Part shown: piece after piece, positions 17,295 through 27,417 of the stretch
Layout: each line of letters begins with the position of its first letter
How positions within the stretch are numbered: position 1 is the first letter of the stretch
Translations under genes and position numbers: made by a program
DNA from: Methylococcaceae bacterium
GTDB taxonomy: Bacteria; Pseudomonadota; Gammaproteobacteria; Methylococcales; Methylomonadaceae
Assembly (NCBI GenBank): GCA_013141375.1
Contig: JABFRC010000051.1
Span: 1-33,641 of the forward strand
Reading direction: 5' to 3'
Length of the DNA stretch: 33,641 nt
Notes under the pieces: model-generated
The model's database searches: none
Told to the model about the DNA's origin: nothing
What the model saw: only the letters and a program-made list of their open reading frames with translations

Positions 17295-18548
17295 ATGAAA
17301 ACCATAACATCTATGCATAACCCACGATTTTCCATGCCTGGCTTGGCGGTGACAGCGCTGTTTGCTGTGCTCGCACCCACGTTATCGACTGCGAATAGCG
17401 CCCCACATCCTGGCGATCCGTTCCCTGGACTCAGCGCCGAGCAACAAGCACTGTTCGATGGTGGAGAAGAATACTTTGTCCAGGAACTTACAGTGACCGA
17501 AGGCCTGGGGCCTGTGTACAGCGAGAAATCCTGCCTGGCATGTCATGCATTGGGGGGGATTGGCGGTGGTGATTCACTGGAAAATGCCAATCATTTTGTG
17601 CAGCGTTTTGGCACACTCAATGCCAATGGCAGCTACAACAACCTGGCTGTGTTCGGCGGTGATGTACTGCAAACTCGATCAATTTCTGATGACCCTGGGG
17701 CGAATGGCTGTAAGGTGGCTGCTGAAGTCATCCCGCCGGAAGCAAGTATTCTAGCTCTTCGAAACCCACTGCCGATGTTCGGCATCGGCTTGATAGCGGC
17801 GATCCCGGATGCCACGATTCTAGCTGGCGCACGAACCGCACCGGATGCGGACGGCGTTTTAGGTCGTCCGAATCAAGCACCTACTGCGGCACGTCCCGGA
17901 CGTTTCGGCTGGAAGGCACAGACGGTGGACCTGGCAGCGTTTAACGCCGCCGCCGCCAATGGCACGATGGGTTTCACTTCATTGTTATCGCCAAGCGAGC
18001 AAAAACCGCAGGGCTTGGATACGCCTGCCGGATGTACAAATGCCGAGCTAGGCGTTGTACCTTTTGATGATTTCATCCCTGAAATTACCGCTTGGGAAGT
18101 CATGCTGGCGCCAGTAAAACAAAAGAGTTTTGATGAAGAAGCTCGTCGTGGACAGCGGGTTTTCAACGACATTGGCTGCGCAAAATGCCACACACCCGTG
18201 ATGCAGAGTGGGTCAAACTTCCAGGTAAAACGAACTGATGGCACATTACTGGCTGTCGAAGCCGTAAGCGATAAGCCCGTAAGGCTCTATAGTGATTTGT
18301 TGCTGCATGACATGGGCGCGGATATGGATGAAAAAGTGACCATGGGGACGGCCAAAGGCAGTGAGTTCCGCACCGCACCTCTGTGGGGTCTTCGATTACG
18401 AACCGCTTTCCTACACGATGGCAGCGCAAGTTCGGTCTATGATGCAATAAAGGATCACGGTGGCGAGTCCGCGATTATCCGCGATCGCTATTTGAAGCTG
18501 TTGCCCCGAGATAAAAAGGCTATCGCTAAATTTCTGGATAAGATTTGA
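17295..18548 (+). CDS. Di-haem oxidoreductase, DUF1111 / DHOR (putative peroxidase) family
   Basis: The 417-aa secreted protein has a signal peptide (about 1-35, ending STANSA), haem motifs CLACH at 80-84 and CAKCH at 295-299, and the family's C-terminal signature LRLRTAFLHDGSASSVYDAI followed by HGGE. DUF1111 proteins are periplasmic di-haem proteins distantly related to cytochrome c peroxidase and MauG; some were called thiol oxidoreductases, but the substrate is generally unsettled. GAGGT lies eight bases before the ATG. It is transcribed divergently from the sigma operon across 266 bases, and a porin gene follows. The protease fusion on the other side also has a di-haem domain, so the two may act in one redox process (inference). 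Confidence 0.9.
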   Translation: MKTITSMHNPRFSMPGLAVTALFAVLAPTLSTANSAPHPGDPFPGLSAEQQALFDGGEEYFVQELTVTEGLGPVYSEKSCLACHALGGIGGGDSLENANHFVQRFGTLNANGSYNNLAVFGGDVLQTRSISDDPGANGCKVAAEVIPPEASILALRNPLPMFGIGLIAAIPDATILAGARTAPDADGVLGRPNQAPTAARPGRFGWKAQTVDLAAFNAAAANGTMGFTSLLSPSEQKPQGLDTPAGCTNAELGVVPFDDFIPEITAWEVMLAPVKQKSFDEEARRGQRVFNDIGCAKCHTPVMQSGSNFQVKRTDGTLLAVEAVSDKPVRLYSDLLLHDMGADMDEKVTMGTAKGSEFRTAPLWGLRLRTAFLHDGSASSVYDAIKDHGGESAIIRDRYLKLLPRDKKAIAKFLDKI

Positions 18549-18641
18549 GTATGGGATTTAGTCGGTAGCTTCGATTTTGTCAGTCTGCGTCGAGGCTGCA
18601 TCTTGCATTTCTACCAACAACGAGACTCACATTTCACCGCT

Positions 18642-18663
18642 TTGGGCGGATAAATATGCCCAA
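18642..18663. repeat. Short inverted repeat (TTGGGC/GCCCAA)
   Basis: Six-base perfect arms are separated by ten bases, about 95 bases after the oxidoreductase stop. It is weak on its own and could be a chance occurrence or a 3'-end hairpin. Confidence 0.3.
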
Positions 18664-18696
18664 GATAATACTGGATTTTCAAAAATGTAGTTTTAC

Positions 18697-18726
18697 AGGT
18701 GGACGCGAATTAATAAGCGTCCACCT
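18697..18726. terminator. Perfect 10-bp inverted repeat between oxidoreductase and porin genes
   Basis: AGGTGGACGC and GCGTCCACCT flank a ten-base AT-rich loop (GAATTAATAA). It lies 150 bases after the oxidoreductase stop and upstream of the porin's putative -10. It could be a terminator, though no T-run follows, or an operator for the porin gene. Confidence 0.5.
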
Positions 18727-18777
18727 AATTAGCTAAACCCCAACTTGTGTAGATGTCGATGCCTTGGGGATACTTCC

Positions 18778-18783
18778 TATAAT
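18778..18783 (+). promoter_or_regulatory. Putative -10 box of the porin gene
   Basis: An exact TATAAT lies 22 bases before ATG 18805. The hexamer 17 bases upstream (TGTCGA) is a poor -35, so the site may need an activator or be chance. If real, the TTG start used in the ORF track (18745) would lie outside the transcript. Confidence 0.35.
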
Positions 18784-18804
18784 GTCGTCACCGTGAGATG
18801 CAAA

Positions 18805-20400
18805 ATGATGGTACCCAGCACAATCACAACCATGCGCTCTGACAGCACAAAAATGCAGTGCTACACCTCTCTTCGAACAGTGAAACTATGGGCGCGTCGC
18901 CGTTGTTGGGCTACCCCCAAATGTCTGCTGTTAATTCCGTTGCTTTTCTCCGGCCTATCGCTGTTAGGCAATTTTGCCTGTGCTGAAGAGGCCAAACCTC
19001 TGGGGCAAATCAATGATTACCTGCGCGTTACCGGCGAATTGCAAAGTCGCTACGAAGCGTGGGATTATTTTCAGCCGTTTCCAGCGCTGAACAACAACAA
19101 CGATTATGATTATTGGGGGCTACGTGCTCGGCTCGGCGTCCTGTTCACGACGTCTTATGTTGACGGCTATGCACAGGGTCAATATTCCGGCATTTACGGT
19201 CTTCCCGATAATGCGGTTGCGGTTCCTGGCGGTGGCCTGGGATTGGGTGCGGCTTATTTTTCGGAAAATAAGGCTACCTCCCCCAGCAATCTGTTTTTAA
19301 AGCAGGCTAATCTGAACTTTAAATTCGCAGCTTTGGGACTGCCCGGCATGTTCCTGAAAGTCGGCCGATTCGAACTTCTGGACGGCATGGAATACAAAAC
19401 CGGTGTGACCAAGTTTGATGGACTGAAGCTGACACGCGTCTCGCAGCGTCTGGTAGGGGCGTTCGGATTCACTCATGTGAGCCGAAGTTTCGATGGCTTT
19501 TCAGCTGTTTATGACCAACCCGCTTTCAATGTGACTGCGAGTGGCGTCCGTCCAACGCAGGGAGGGTTTAATGTCCAGGCACAAGATGAGATAAGTAATA
19601 TCGATCTGTTTTATACCGCATTGACTGGCAAGAAGGATGTGCTGTTGCCGGACACTGAAGGCAGGCTGTTTTACATGTATTACGATGATGACCGTAATAC
19701 CCAAGCGCTGGATAACCGTCCTGCCATCGATAGATCCCTGCTTAATCATCAGAATTTAGCCATTCACACCATCGGCACCCATTGGCTTACGCTGCATCAA
19801 CGGGGTGCGGACAGTATCGATGGTCTTTTGTGGGGGGCGTACCAGTTTGGCGATTGGACCCAACAACATCATCGAGCTTGGGCTCTCGATGCCGAAGTGG
19901 GTTATCAGTGGGGAGATCTTCCCTTGAAGCCTTGGCTACGCGCCGTCTATTTTCGAGGCTCGGGCGATGATGATTCCACCGACGGTACGCACAAAACATT
20001 TTTCCAAATGCTTCCTACCGTGCGAACCTACGCCAAGTTTCCCTATTTCAACTTGATGAATTTGCAAGATGTGTTCGTCGAAATGATCGTGTTGCCGACT
20101 CAAAAAATTAAAGTCGCAATCGATGTTCATCATCTGTCACTGGCCGATTCGAACGACTTGTTCTACGCCGGTGCGGGAGCTACTTCGCGTTCAGGATCAT
20201 TCGGCTACCAGGGCCGTTCCTCGGGTGGTAACAACAACGTGGGGGAACTGGTGGATTTAACTTTTACTCATGCGTTAACCAACGAATTGTCATGGAGCGT
20301 CTACTACGCCCACGCTTTTGGAGGTAAGGTCATTTCGAACATTTATCAAGGAAAAAAAGATGCCGATTATGCCTTCGTAGAGTTAAGTCTGGCTTTCTGA
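18805..20400 (+). CDS. Outer-membrane beta-barrel porin, alginate-export-like family
   Basis: The track frame opens at TTG 18745, but I prefer ATG 18805 (or 18832/18853), since a TATAAT lies in between. A long signal peptide has a basic stretch (WARRRCW), a hydrophobic core (LLLIPLLFSGLSLL) and an ending at about FACA-EEA. The mature part has the features of a barrel: alternating aromatic strands (LQSRYEAWDYFQPF, GLRARLGVLFTTSYVDGYAQGQYSG), a repeated tyrosine-rich pattern, and a C-terminal strand ending in Phe (DYAFVELSLAF). Length and the pattern GLWGAYQFGDW...PWLRAVYFRGSGDDDSTDGTHKTFFQMLPT recall the alginate_exp family, which includes general solute porins as well as AlgE. The substrate is unknown. 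Its place behind the di-haem oxidoreductase suggests joint use, but the gap and inverted repeat argue for its own promoter. Confidence 0.75.
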   Translation: MMVPSTITTMRSDSTKMQCYTSLRTVKLWARRRCWATPKCLLLIPLLFSGLSLLGNFACAEEAKPLGQINDYLRVTGELQSRYEAWDYFQPFPALNNNNDYDYWGLRARLGVLFTTSYVDGYAQGQYSGIYGLPDNAVAVPGGGLGLGAAYFSENKATSPSNLFLKQANLNFKFAALGLPGMFLKVGRFELLDGMEYKTGVTKFDGLKLTRVSQRLVGAFGFTHVSRSFDGFSAVYDQPAFNVTASGVRPTQGGFNVQAQDEISNIDLFYTALTGKKDVLLPDTEGRLFYMYYDDDRNTQALDNRPAIDRSLLNHQNLAIHTIGTHWLTLHQRGADSIDGLLWGAYQFGDWTQQHHRAWALDAEVGYQWGDLPLKPWLRAVYFRGSGDDDSTDGTHKTFFQMLPTVRTYAKFPYFNLMNLQDVFVEMIVLPTQKIKVAIDVHHLSLADSNDLFYAGAGATSRSGSFGYQGRSSGGNNNVGELVDLTFTHALTNELSWSVYYAHAFGGKVISNIYQGKKDADYAFVELSLAF

Positions 20401-20417
20401 CTTCCAATGTTACGCTA

Positions 20418-20447
20418 GTCGTATCTTTGGCTTTTTTAAAATACGAC
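20418..20447. repeat. Inverted repeat GTCGTAT/ATACGAC after porin stop
   Basis: Seven-base perfect arms are separated by 16 bases that contain a run of six T. It lies 17 bases after the porin stop. It could be a weak terminator. Confidence 0.4.
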
Positions 20448-20609
20448 CAACGTATATCATTAGTAACGCTATTCATGAAGCTATTTGGAGTTATTCATGT
20501 CTCATATCAGCCTTTGCATGGCAAGCTGGGAGGCTCTGTTTCGGTGACTATCAAGGTATCAGCCTGGCGTTACTGATTCAGGCTGAGCAAATCATTTCGG
20601 TGAATCTGA

Positions 20610-20646
20610 GACCATGGTGCGGAATAGTAAAGTCCGCACCATGGTC
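20610..20646. terminator. Perfect 14-bp inverted repeat between convergent porin and purB genes
   Basis: GACCATGGTGCGGA and TCCGCACCATGGTC flank a nine-base loop. The repeat lies 36 bases from the purB stop and 210 from the porin stop, the two genes being convergent, so a bidirectional terminator is the natural reading. Neither side has a strong T-run. Confidence 0.6.
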
Positions 20647-20682
20647 GCGTAGGGTCGCATTTTCTGACTTATGACAGGTTAT

Positions 20683-22059
<1,377 letters not shown>

Positions 22060-23175
22060 TTATACACTTTTAGAAAAATTGCTTGGCATGTTGGCTCGAG
22101 ATTCAATGATCCCGCCGCCTAAACAGATGTCGCCGTCATAAAAAACAACGGATTGCCCTGGAGTAATGGCACGTTGGGGTTGATCGAAAACGGCACGGTA
22201 ACGATTATCGGCGATGGGTTCCAAATAACACGACTGATCGGCTTGTCGATAGCGGGTTTTGGCTTGGCAACGTTGCGGTTTAGTTATTGGCAGATCGCGA
22301 CACCAGTCCATCTGTGAGGCTTCAAGGGTGTTGTGAAGCATTAATGGATGATCATGGCCTTGGCCGACAATGAGAATGTTGTTTTCTAAGTCTTTATCCA
22401 GCACAAACCAAGGTTCATCAGGCGCATTTTTCACACCGCCGATGCCTAATCCCTGGCGCTGACCATAGGTGTAATACATCAATCCATGATGTTTGCCGAT
22501 GATTTGACCTTCAGGTGTATGCATTTCGCCAGGTTGGGTGGGTAGATAGCGCTGAAGAAACTCAGTGAATTTGCGTTCTCCAATAAAACAAATACCGGTG
22601 CTGTCTTTTTTACGGCTGTTGGCAAATCCTGCTTTATCGGCAATTGCGCGGATTTCCGGTTTATGTAAATGGCCAATTGGAAACAAGGTGCGCGACAACG
22701 CTTTTTGTCCCAATGTGTAGAGAAAATAGCTTTGTTCTTTATTGGGATCCAATCCCTTGAGCAATTGGAATTCGCCGTTATGTTCGCCGACTCTAGCGTA
22801 GTGGCCGGTGGCAATATATTCAGCACCTAGGTCTTCGGTCGCGTAATTTAAAAACGCTTTAAACTTAACATGCTTGTTGCAGAGGATGTCCGGATTCGGT
22901 GTACGTCCAAGTTTAAATTCAGATAAAAATACTTCAAATACTTCATCCCAATATTCAGCAGCAAAATTGACAGTTTTCAGCTCAATACCCAAGGTGTCAC
23001 ATACTTGCTGTGCGTCGGCCAGATCTTGCATGGCTGTGCAGTATTCCGTGCCATCGTCTTCATCCCAGTTTTTCATAAATAATCCAGTCACCTGATGACC
23101 TTGCTCCAAAAGCAGCAAAGCAGTGACAGATGAATCGACACCGCCGGACATGCCGACGATTATGTTTTTACCCAT
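22060..23175 (-). CDS. mnmA: tRNA-specific 2-thiouridylase MnmA
   Basis: I use ATG 23175 ([12 protein letters not shown]), not the TTG at 23187 of the track, because family members begin right before the ATP-binding loop. The PP-loop SGGVDSS binds ATP. The two catalytic cysteines lie in NPDILCNKH and STGICFIG. The enzyme adenylates and thiolates U34 of Lys, Glu and Gln tRNAs, taking sulfur from the TusE relay. At 371 aa it is of normal length. Its start overlaps the end of the upstream Nudix gene by 8 bases, showing a coupled nudJ-mnmA-purB unit, and there is no separate ribosome site. Confidence 0.97.
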   Translation of the reverse strand: MGKNIIVGMSGGVDSSVTALLLLEQGHQVTGLFMKNWDEDDGTEYCTAMQDLADAQQVCDTLGIELKTVNFAAEYWDEVFEVFLSEFKLGRTPNPDILCNKHVKFKAFLNYATEDLGAEYIATGHYARVGEHNGEFQLLKGLDPNKEQSYFLYTLGQKALSRTLFPIGHLHKPEIRAIADKAGFANSRKKDSTGICFIGERKFTEFLQRYLPTQPGEMHTPEGQIIGKHHGLMYYTYGQRQGLGIGGVKNAPDEPWFVLDKDLENNILIVGQGHDHPLMLHNTLEASQMDWCRDLPITKPQRCQAKTRYRQADQSCYLEPIADNRYRAVFDQPQRAITPGQSVVFYDGDICLGGGIIESRANMPSNFSKSV

Positions 23176-23629
23176 GGTCAAGATCAAGAAAGGATTGTAA
23201 TAGGGATAATGGGTAGCGCTGCCCGCTCAAGAATTCATCAATGCTAATTGACACTAATGGGCTTCTTAAACGATGACGCTGGGCGATAATTTCTTCTCGC
23301 GTTAGCCAATGAGTTGTCACAATGCCTTCATCCAGTTTTTGCAATGGATTGTGCGAATGACAGTGTCCGGTAAAACAAAATCTCATAAAGCTTGGGAATT
23401 CAGGGTTTTTTCGCCATAGTTGCACAGATAAAAGAGCTTCTGGTTCAAATTGCCAAGCGGTTTCTTCCAGAACCTCGCGTTTGACAGCGGTAAGAAGATC
23501 TTCGTTTTCTTCAAGATGCCCTGCTGGTTGGTTGAATTGCAAGCCGGAAGGCGTATGTTCTTCTACAAGTAAGAAACGGTTGTTTCTTTCGACGACTGCT
23601 GCGACTGTCACGTGTGGTTTCCAAACCAT
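23168..23629 (-). CDS. nudJ: Nudix hydrolase, NudJ-like
   Basis: I start it at ATG 23629 ([13 protein letters not shown]) rather than the TTG two codons upstream. The Nudix box is read in [23 protein letters not shown] (G-x5-E-x7-RE-x2-EE), with Trp in the place usually held by Gly, then a hydrophobic residue. Opening [11 protein letters not shown]...[14 protein letters not shown] and [10 protein letters not shown] closely follow NudJ, a phosphatase of HMP-PP and nucleoside di/triphosphates. It sits directly before mnmA, the usual gammaproteobacterial position of this gene, and is divergent from clpS across about 200 bases that must hold both promoters. Confidence 0.9.
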   Translation of the reverse strand: MVWKPHVTVAAVVERNNRFLLVEEHTPSGLQFNQPAGHLEENEDLLTAVKREVLEETAWQFEPEALLSVQLWRKNPEFPSFMRFCFTGHCHSHNPLQKLDEGIVTTHWLTREEIIAQRHRLRSPLVSISIDEFLSGQRYPLSLLQSFLDLDHG

Positions 23630-23828
23630 TGCCAAATTCCGAATCTATAAATCGATATTTTACAAGATTATAAAGATGCTATGTTGGCAAATCGGTAGAA
23701 GTAACGTGATCTTTATTTGGACCTTGAAAATCAAACAAATAAGCCGCCAATTTATTATGTAAAGAGTATTGAAATCTACTAATATTGACTCTATGTTGAT
23801 AAATCGAAACATTTAGAAAAAAGCGACC

Positions 23829-24152
23829 ATGTCCAAGTTAGACCAGCAAAAAAATATTGATAACGATCTGGCAGTTCAAGATGCTAAGCCGAAATTACAA
23901 AGGCCACCCTTATATAAAGTCATTCTTTTAAATGATGACTTTACGCCGATGGATTTTGTGATAGAAGTGTTGATGGACTTTTTTTCGATGACTGAAGAAA
24001 TGGCGACACAGATTATGTTGCAGGTACATACGGAAGGTATTGGTGTTTGTGGGACTTTTTCCAAGGACGTGGCGGAAACAAAAGTTTACCTAGTTAACGA
24101 GTATTCACGAGAGAACCATCACCCATTGCTGTGTACAATGGAAGCCGACTAG
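23829..24152 (+). CDS. clpS: ATP-dependent Clp protease adaptor ClpS
   Basis: The 107-aa protein has a flexible N-terminus and the conserved ClpS core: [43 protein letters not shown] and [14 protein letters not shown]. The NDD motif and the hydrophobic pocket residues read the N-degron's first side chain and hand it to ClpA. Cytoplasmic. ClpA follows after 12 bases, so both are co-transcribed. The ribosome site is weak. Confidence 0.97.
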   Translation: MSKLDQQKNIDNDLAVQDAKPKLQRPPLYKVILLNDDFTPMDFVIEVLMDFFSMTEEMATQIMLQVHTEGIGVCGTFSKDVAETKVYLVNEYSRENHHPLLCTMEAD

Positions 24153-24164
24153 CCTGGAGGGTTT

Positions 24165-26429
24165 ATGTTAAATAAAGAACTTGAAATAACATTGAACACA
24201 GCTTTTAAAAACGCACACGACAAGCGTCATGAGTTTATTACTGTAGAACATTTGCTGTTGGCGCTTATCGATAACGCCTCTGCTGAAGCCATTATGACCG
24301 CCTGTGGTTGTGATGTTAGTATGCTTAGAGGTCAGTTGACGCAGTTTATTGATGAAACTATTTCTTTGATTCCAGAGGGTATTCATCGTGAGACTCAACC
24401 CACTTTGGGATTTCAAAGAGTCTTACAGAGAGCAGTATTTCATGTTCAGGCATCTGACAAAAAAGAAGTCACCGGTGCTAATTTATTCGTTGCCTTATTC
24501 AGTGAGCAAGATTCGCACGCCGTTTATCTCCTGAATAAACAAGATATTTCCAGGCTGGATGTGGTCAATTACTTGGCTCATGGTATTTCAAAAATCAATC
24601 CTGATTTATTAGAGTCCCGGGCTCCGGAACAAAACAACTCTGATTCTGAAGCTTCCGGTTCTGCGCTGGATAAATATGCAACGAATCTTAACGAAGAGGC
24701 GCTGCATGGGCGGATTGATCCTCTGATTGGCAGAGAGCCTGAGTTAGAGCGAACTATTCAAACATTATGCCGTCGCCGTAAAAATAACCCTTTGTTGGTG
24801 GGAGAGGCTGGCGTTGGTAAAACTGCAATTGCTGAGGGACTGGCAAAGCGTATAGTAGAAGAGTCGGTGCCGGATATTCTCAAAAACAGTGTTATTTATT
24901 CGCTAGATCTAGGTGCATTGGTTGCAGGTACGAAGTATCGCGGAGATTTTGAAAAGCGGTTAAAGGCACTCGTCAATCAGCTTAAAAAAGACCCGGATTC
25001 GATTTTATTTATAGATGAAATTCATACGCTGATTGGCGCGGGATCTGCCTCAGGTGGCGTGATGGACGCTTCTAATCTGATTAAACCGGTCTTAGCCTCG
25101 GGGCAGTTACGTTGCATTGGCTCAACCACTTATCAGGAATATCGTGGCATATTTGAAAAGGATCATGCCTTAGCAAGACGATTCCAAAAGATCGACGTAC
25201 TTGAGCCTTCTGTTGAAGACACTATTTTGATCCTTAAAGGGTTGAAATCAAGATTTGAAGATCATCATGACGTTAAGTATTCGTCTGAAGCATTACGATT
25301 AGCTGCAGAATTATCGGATCGTTATATTACCGATCGCCATTTGCCTGATAAGGCCATTGATGTGATTGATGAGGCTGGCGCAAAACAGCGCATGACTGCT
25401 GAAGCCGATCGAAAAAAACTGATTGATGCGGCTGAAATTGAAGATATCGTTGCAAAGATTGCCAGAGTACCTGCCAAATCAGTCTCATCTAGTGATGTTG
25501 ATAAGCTGGCAAATTTAGAAAAAAATCTCAAAATGTTGGTATTCGGGCAAGACGAAGCTATTTCGGCTTTGGCTTCAGCGATAAAGCTTTCTCGTGCAGG
25601 ACTGCGTGAGTCGCAAAAAACTATTGGTTCATTCTTGTTTGCAGGTCCTACCGGTGTTGGTAAGACAGAGGTGACTCGGCAATTAGCCAAAGTATTAGGT
25701 GTAGAACTGATACGTTTTGATATGTCTGAATACATGGAGCGGCATACAGTTTCCCGGTTAATCGGTGCTCCTCCGGGCTATGTTGGTTTTGATCAGGGTG
25801 GATTGCTGACCGAGCAAATAACCAAGCATCCACATGCGGTTTTGCTGCTGGATGAGCTTGAAAAAGCACATCCTGACGTATTCAATCTTCTATTGCAGGT
25901 GATGGATCATGGTTCGCTAACCGATAACAATGGCCGTAAGGCAGATTTTCGCAACATCATTCTGGTAATGACTACCAATGCGGGAGCGGAAGAGGGAAGT
26001 CGTGCCTCCATTGGCTTTACCCAGCAAGATCATGCAACTGACAGCATGAAAGTCATTGAAAAAGGCTTCTCTCCAGAGTTTAGAAATCGTCTGGATGCCA
26101 TTATTCAATTTAAACCATTAGACATTTCCATTGTTGGTCATGTTGTTGATAAGTTTATTTTCGAATTAGAAGCCCTGTTGGCAGAAAAGCATGTCACATT
26201 AATGTTAGAGCCTGATGCCCGATATTGGCTGGCGGAAAATGGCTGTGATCCTAAGATGGGTGCTAGGCCCATGGCGCGGCTAATTCAGGAAAAAATTAAA
26301 AAACCTTTGGCAAATGATTTGCTATTCGGTGAATTAGCGCAGGGCGGTAGTGTAAGGATTTACGTGCAAGATAACGATTTAGCGTTCGCTATTAAACGGA
26401 ACGAATTAAGCGTTACGGAAAATAGTTGA
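24165..26429 (+). CDS. clpA: ATP-dependent Clp protease ATP-binding subunit ClpA
   Basis: The 754-aa hexameric AAA+ unfoldase has the ClpA plan: N-domain (1-145, ClpS binding), first AAA module with Walker A GEAGVGKT and Walker B ILFIDEIH, second module with GPTGVGKT and [13 protein letters not shown], then a C-terminal small domain. There is no ClpB-type middle coiled coil. It unfolds substrates and feeds them to ClpP, which is not in this window. GGAGGG sits seven bases before the ATG. The gene after it, infA, is convergent with 36 bases between the stops and no clear hairpin. Confidence 0.97.
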   Translation: MLNKELEITLNTAFKNAHDKRHEFITVEHLLLALIDNASAEAIMTACGCDVSMLRGQLTQFIDETISLIPEGIHRETQPTLGFQRVLQRAVFHVQASDKKEVTGANLFVALFSEQDSHAVYLLNKQDISRLDVVNYLAHGISKINPDLLESRAPEQNNSDSEASGSALDKYATNLNEEALHGRIDPLIGREPELERTIQTLCRRRKNNPLLVGEAGVGKTAIAEGLAKRIVEESVPDILKNSVIYSLDLGALVAGTKYRGDFEKRLKALVNQLKKDPDSILFIDEIHTLIGAGSASGGVMDASNLIKPVLASGQLRCIGSTTYQEYRGIFEKDHALARRFQKIDVLEPSVEDTILILKGLKSRFEDHHDVKYSSEALRLAAELSDRYITDRHLPDKAIDVIDEAGAKQRMTAEADRKKLIDAAEIEDIVAKIARVPAKSVSSSDVDKLANLEKNLKMLVFGQDEAISALASAIKLSRAGLRESQKTIGSFLFAGPTGVGKTEVTRQLAKVLGVELIRFDMSEYMERHTVSRLIGAPPGYVGFDQGGLLTEQITKHPHAVLLLDELEKAHPDVFNLLLQVMDHGSLTDNNGRKADFRNIILVMTTNAGAEEGSRASIGFTQQDHATDSMKVIEKGFSPEFRNRLDAIIQFKPLDISIVGHVVDKFIFELEALLAEKHVTLMLEPDARYWLAENGCDPKMGARPMARLIQEKIKKPLANDLLFGELAQGGSVRIYVQDNDLAFAIKRNELSVTENS

Positions 26430-26465
26430 GAGGTTTAAATTTGGGTTGATCTGGCATTGACGATA

Positions 26466-26684
26466 TTAGCGCATGCGGAATGTTATTCTGCCTTTGCTTA
26501 AGTCGTAGGGTGTCATTTCAACCTTAACGCTGTCCCCAGTAAGAATACGTATGTAATGTTTGCGCATTTTTCCAGAAATATGAGCCGTTACAATATGCCC
26601 ATTTTCAAGTTGTACTCTAAACATGGTATTGGGAAGGGTGTCGATCACCTTTCCTTCCATTTCAATCTGATCTTCTTTAGCCAT
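26466..26684 (-). CDS. infA: Translation initiation factor IF-1
   Basis: The 72-aa S1/OB-fold protein is full length: [51 protein letters not shown] and the end RITFRMR fit the family throughout. It binds the 30S A site and helps IF-2 and IF-3 select the start codon. It is a single gene, transcribed against clpA, which is a common gammaproteobacterial arrangement. Its promoter must lie in the 180 bases shared with nudE. Confidence 0.98.
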   Translation of the reverse strand: MAKEDQIEMEGKVIDTLPNTMFRVQLENGHIVTAHISGKMRKHYIRILTGDSVKVEMTPYDLSKGRITFRMR

Positions 26685-26862
26685 CTATAGTCACCATCGG
26701 TAATAAATATCCAATAATACCATAGCCTGGTTTTTAACAACAGAAGCGAGTGATTGTTATAACTTAAGCAATTGGTGGATAAGTCCTATCGATAATAATA
26801 TGTTTCAGTCGTTTAATGACTGGGTTATATTTGCTATTGAACTATTAACCGAAGACATTTAC

Positions 26863-27408
26863 ATGGCTGACAAACCTAATATCCTCAACAAGACCGTCAT
26901 TGCAACCAGTCGGTTGTTTCGTATTGAATCTCTGGATATTGAATTCAGTAATGGCCAGCAGCGAAATTACGAACGTTTGGCCAGAAGCGGATCAGGCGGT
27001 GCAGTTTTAATCGTGCCTATGCTGGATAGCGAAACTGTCTTGCTGATTAGAGAATACTCCGCGGGCGTCCATCGTTATGAATTAGGGCTACCAAAAGGCA
27101 AGACGGATCCCGGGGAGACGTTTTTTGATGCGGCTAATCGTGAGCTTAAAGAAGAAGTCGGTTTTGGTGCCAGGAACCTGCATCATCTAAGTTCGTTCTC
27201 CATTGCGCCATCGTATTTAGAGCACATGACTGAAATCGTACTTGCTCGAGATTTGTATCCTGAAAAATTGAATGGTGATGAGCCGGAAGAGCTGGAAGTG
27301 GTACCTTGGAAGTTAGGTAACATTAACCAGTTGTTGGCAACTGGTGAATGTACTGAGGCACGTTCAATAGCTGCGCTGTTTATGGCTGTAGAATATCTTA
27401 AAAGCTAA
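26863..27408 (+). CDS. nudE: ADP compounds hydrolase NudE
   Basis: I start it at ATG 26863 (MADKPNILNKTVIATSRLF). The track's 26800 start adds 21 residues that do not match the family. The 181-aa product has the Nudix box GETFFDAANRELKEEVGF, the lead-in YELGLPKGKTDPGE and SIAPSYLEHMTEIVLARDLYPEKLNGDEPEEL, as in E. coli NudE. It hydrolyses ADP-ribose, NADH and Ap3A with Mg2+. It stands alone, ending ten bases before the convergent batD-like stop. Confidence 0.92.
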   Translation: MADKPNILNKTVIATSRLFRIESLDIEFSNGQQRNYERLARSGSGGAVLIVPMLDSETVLLIREYSAGVHRYELGLPKGKTDPGETFFDAANRELKEEVGFGARNLHHLSSFSIAPSYLEHMTEIVLARDLYPEKLNGDEPEELEVVPWKLGNINQLLATGECTEARSIAALFMAVEYLKS

Positions 27409-27417
27409 AGATAAAAG

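Noticed and set aside
20461-20600. Small ORF starting ATGTCTCATATC and repeated TTTCGGTGA words
   Set aside because: Only 16 codons, no ribosome site, no structure beyond chance repeats.
25322-25735. 137-aa minus-strand ORF
   Set aside because: Antisense to clpA, no independent evidence.
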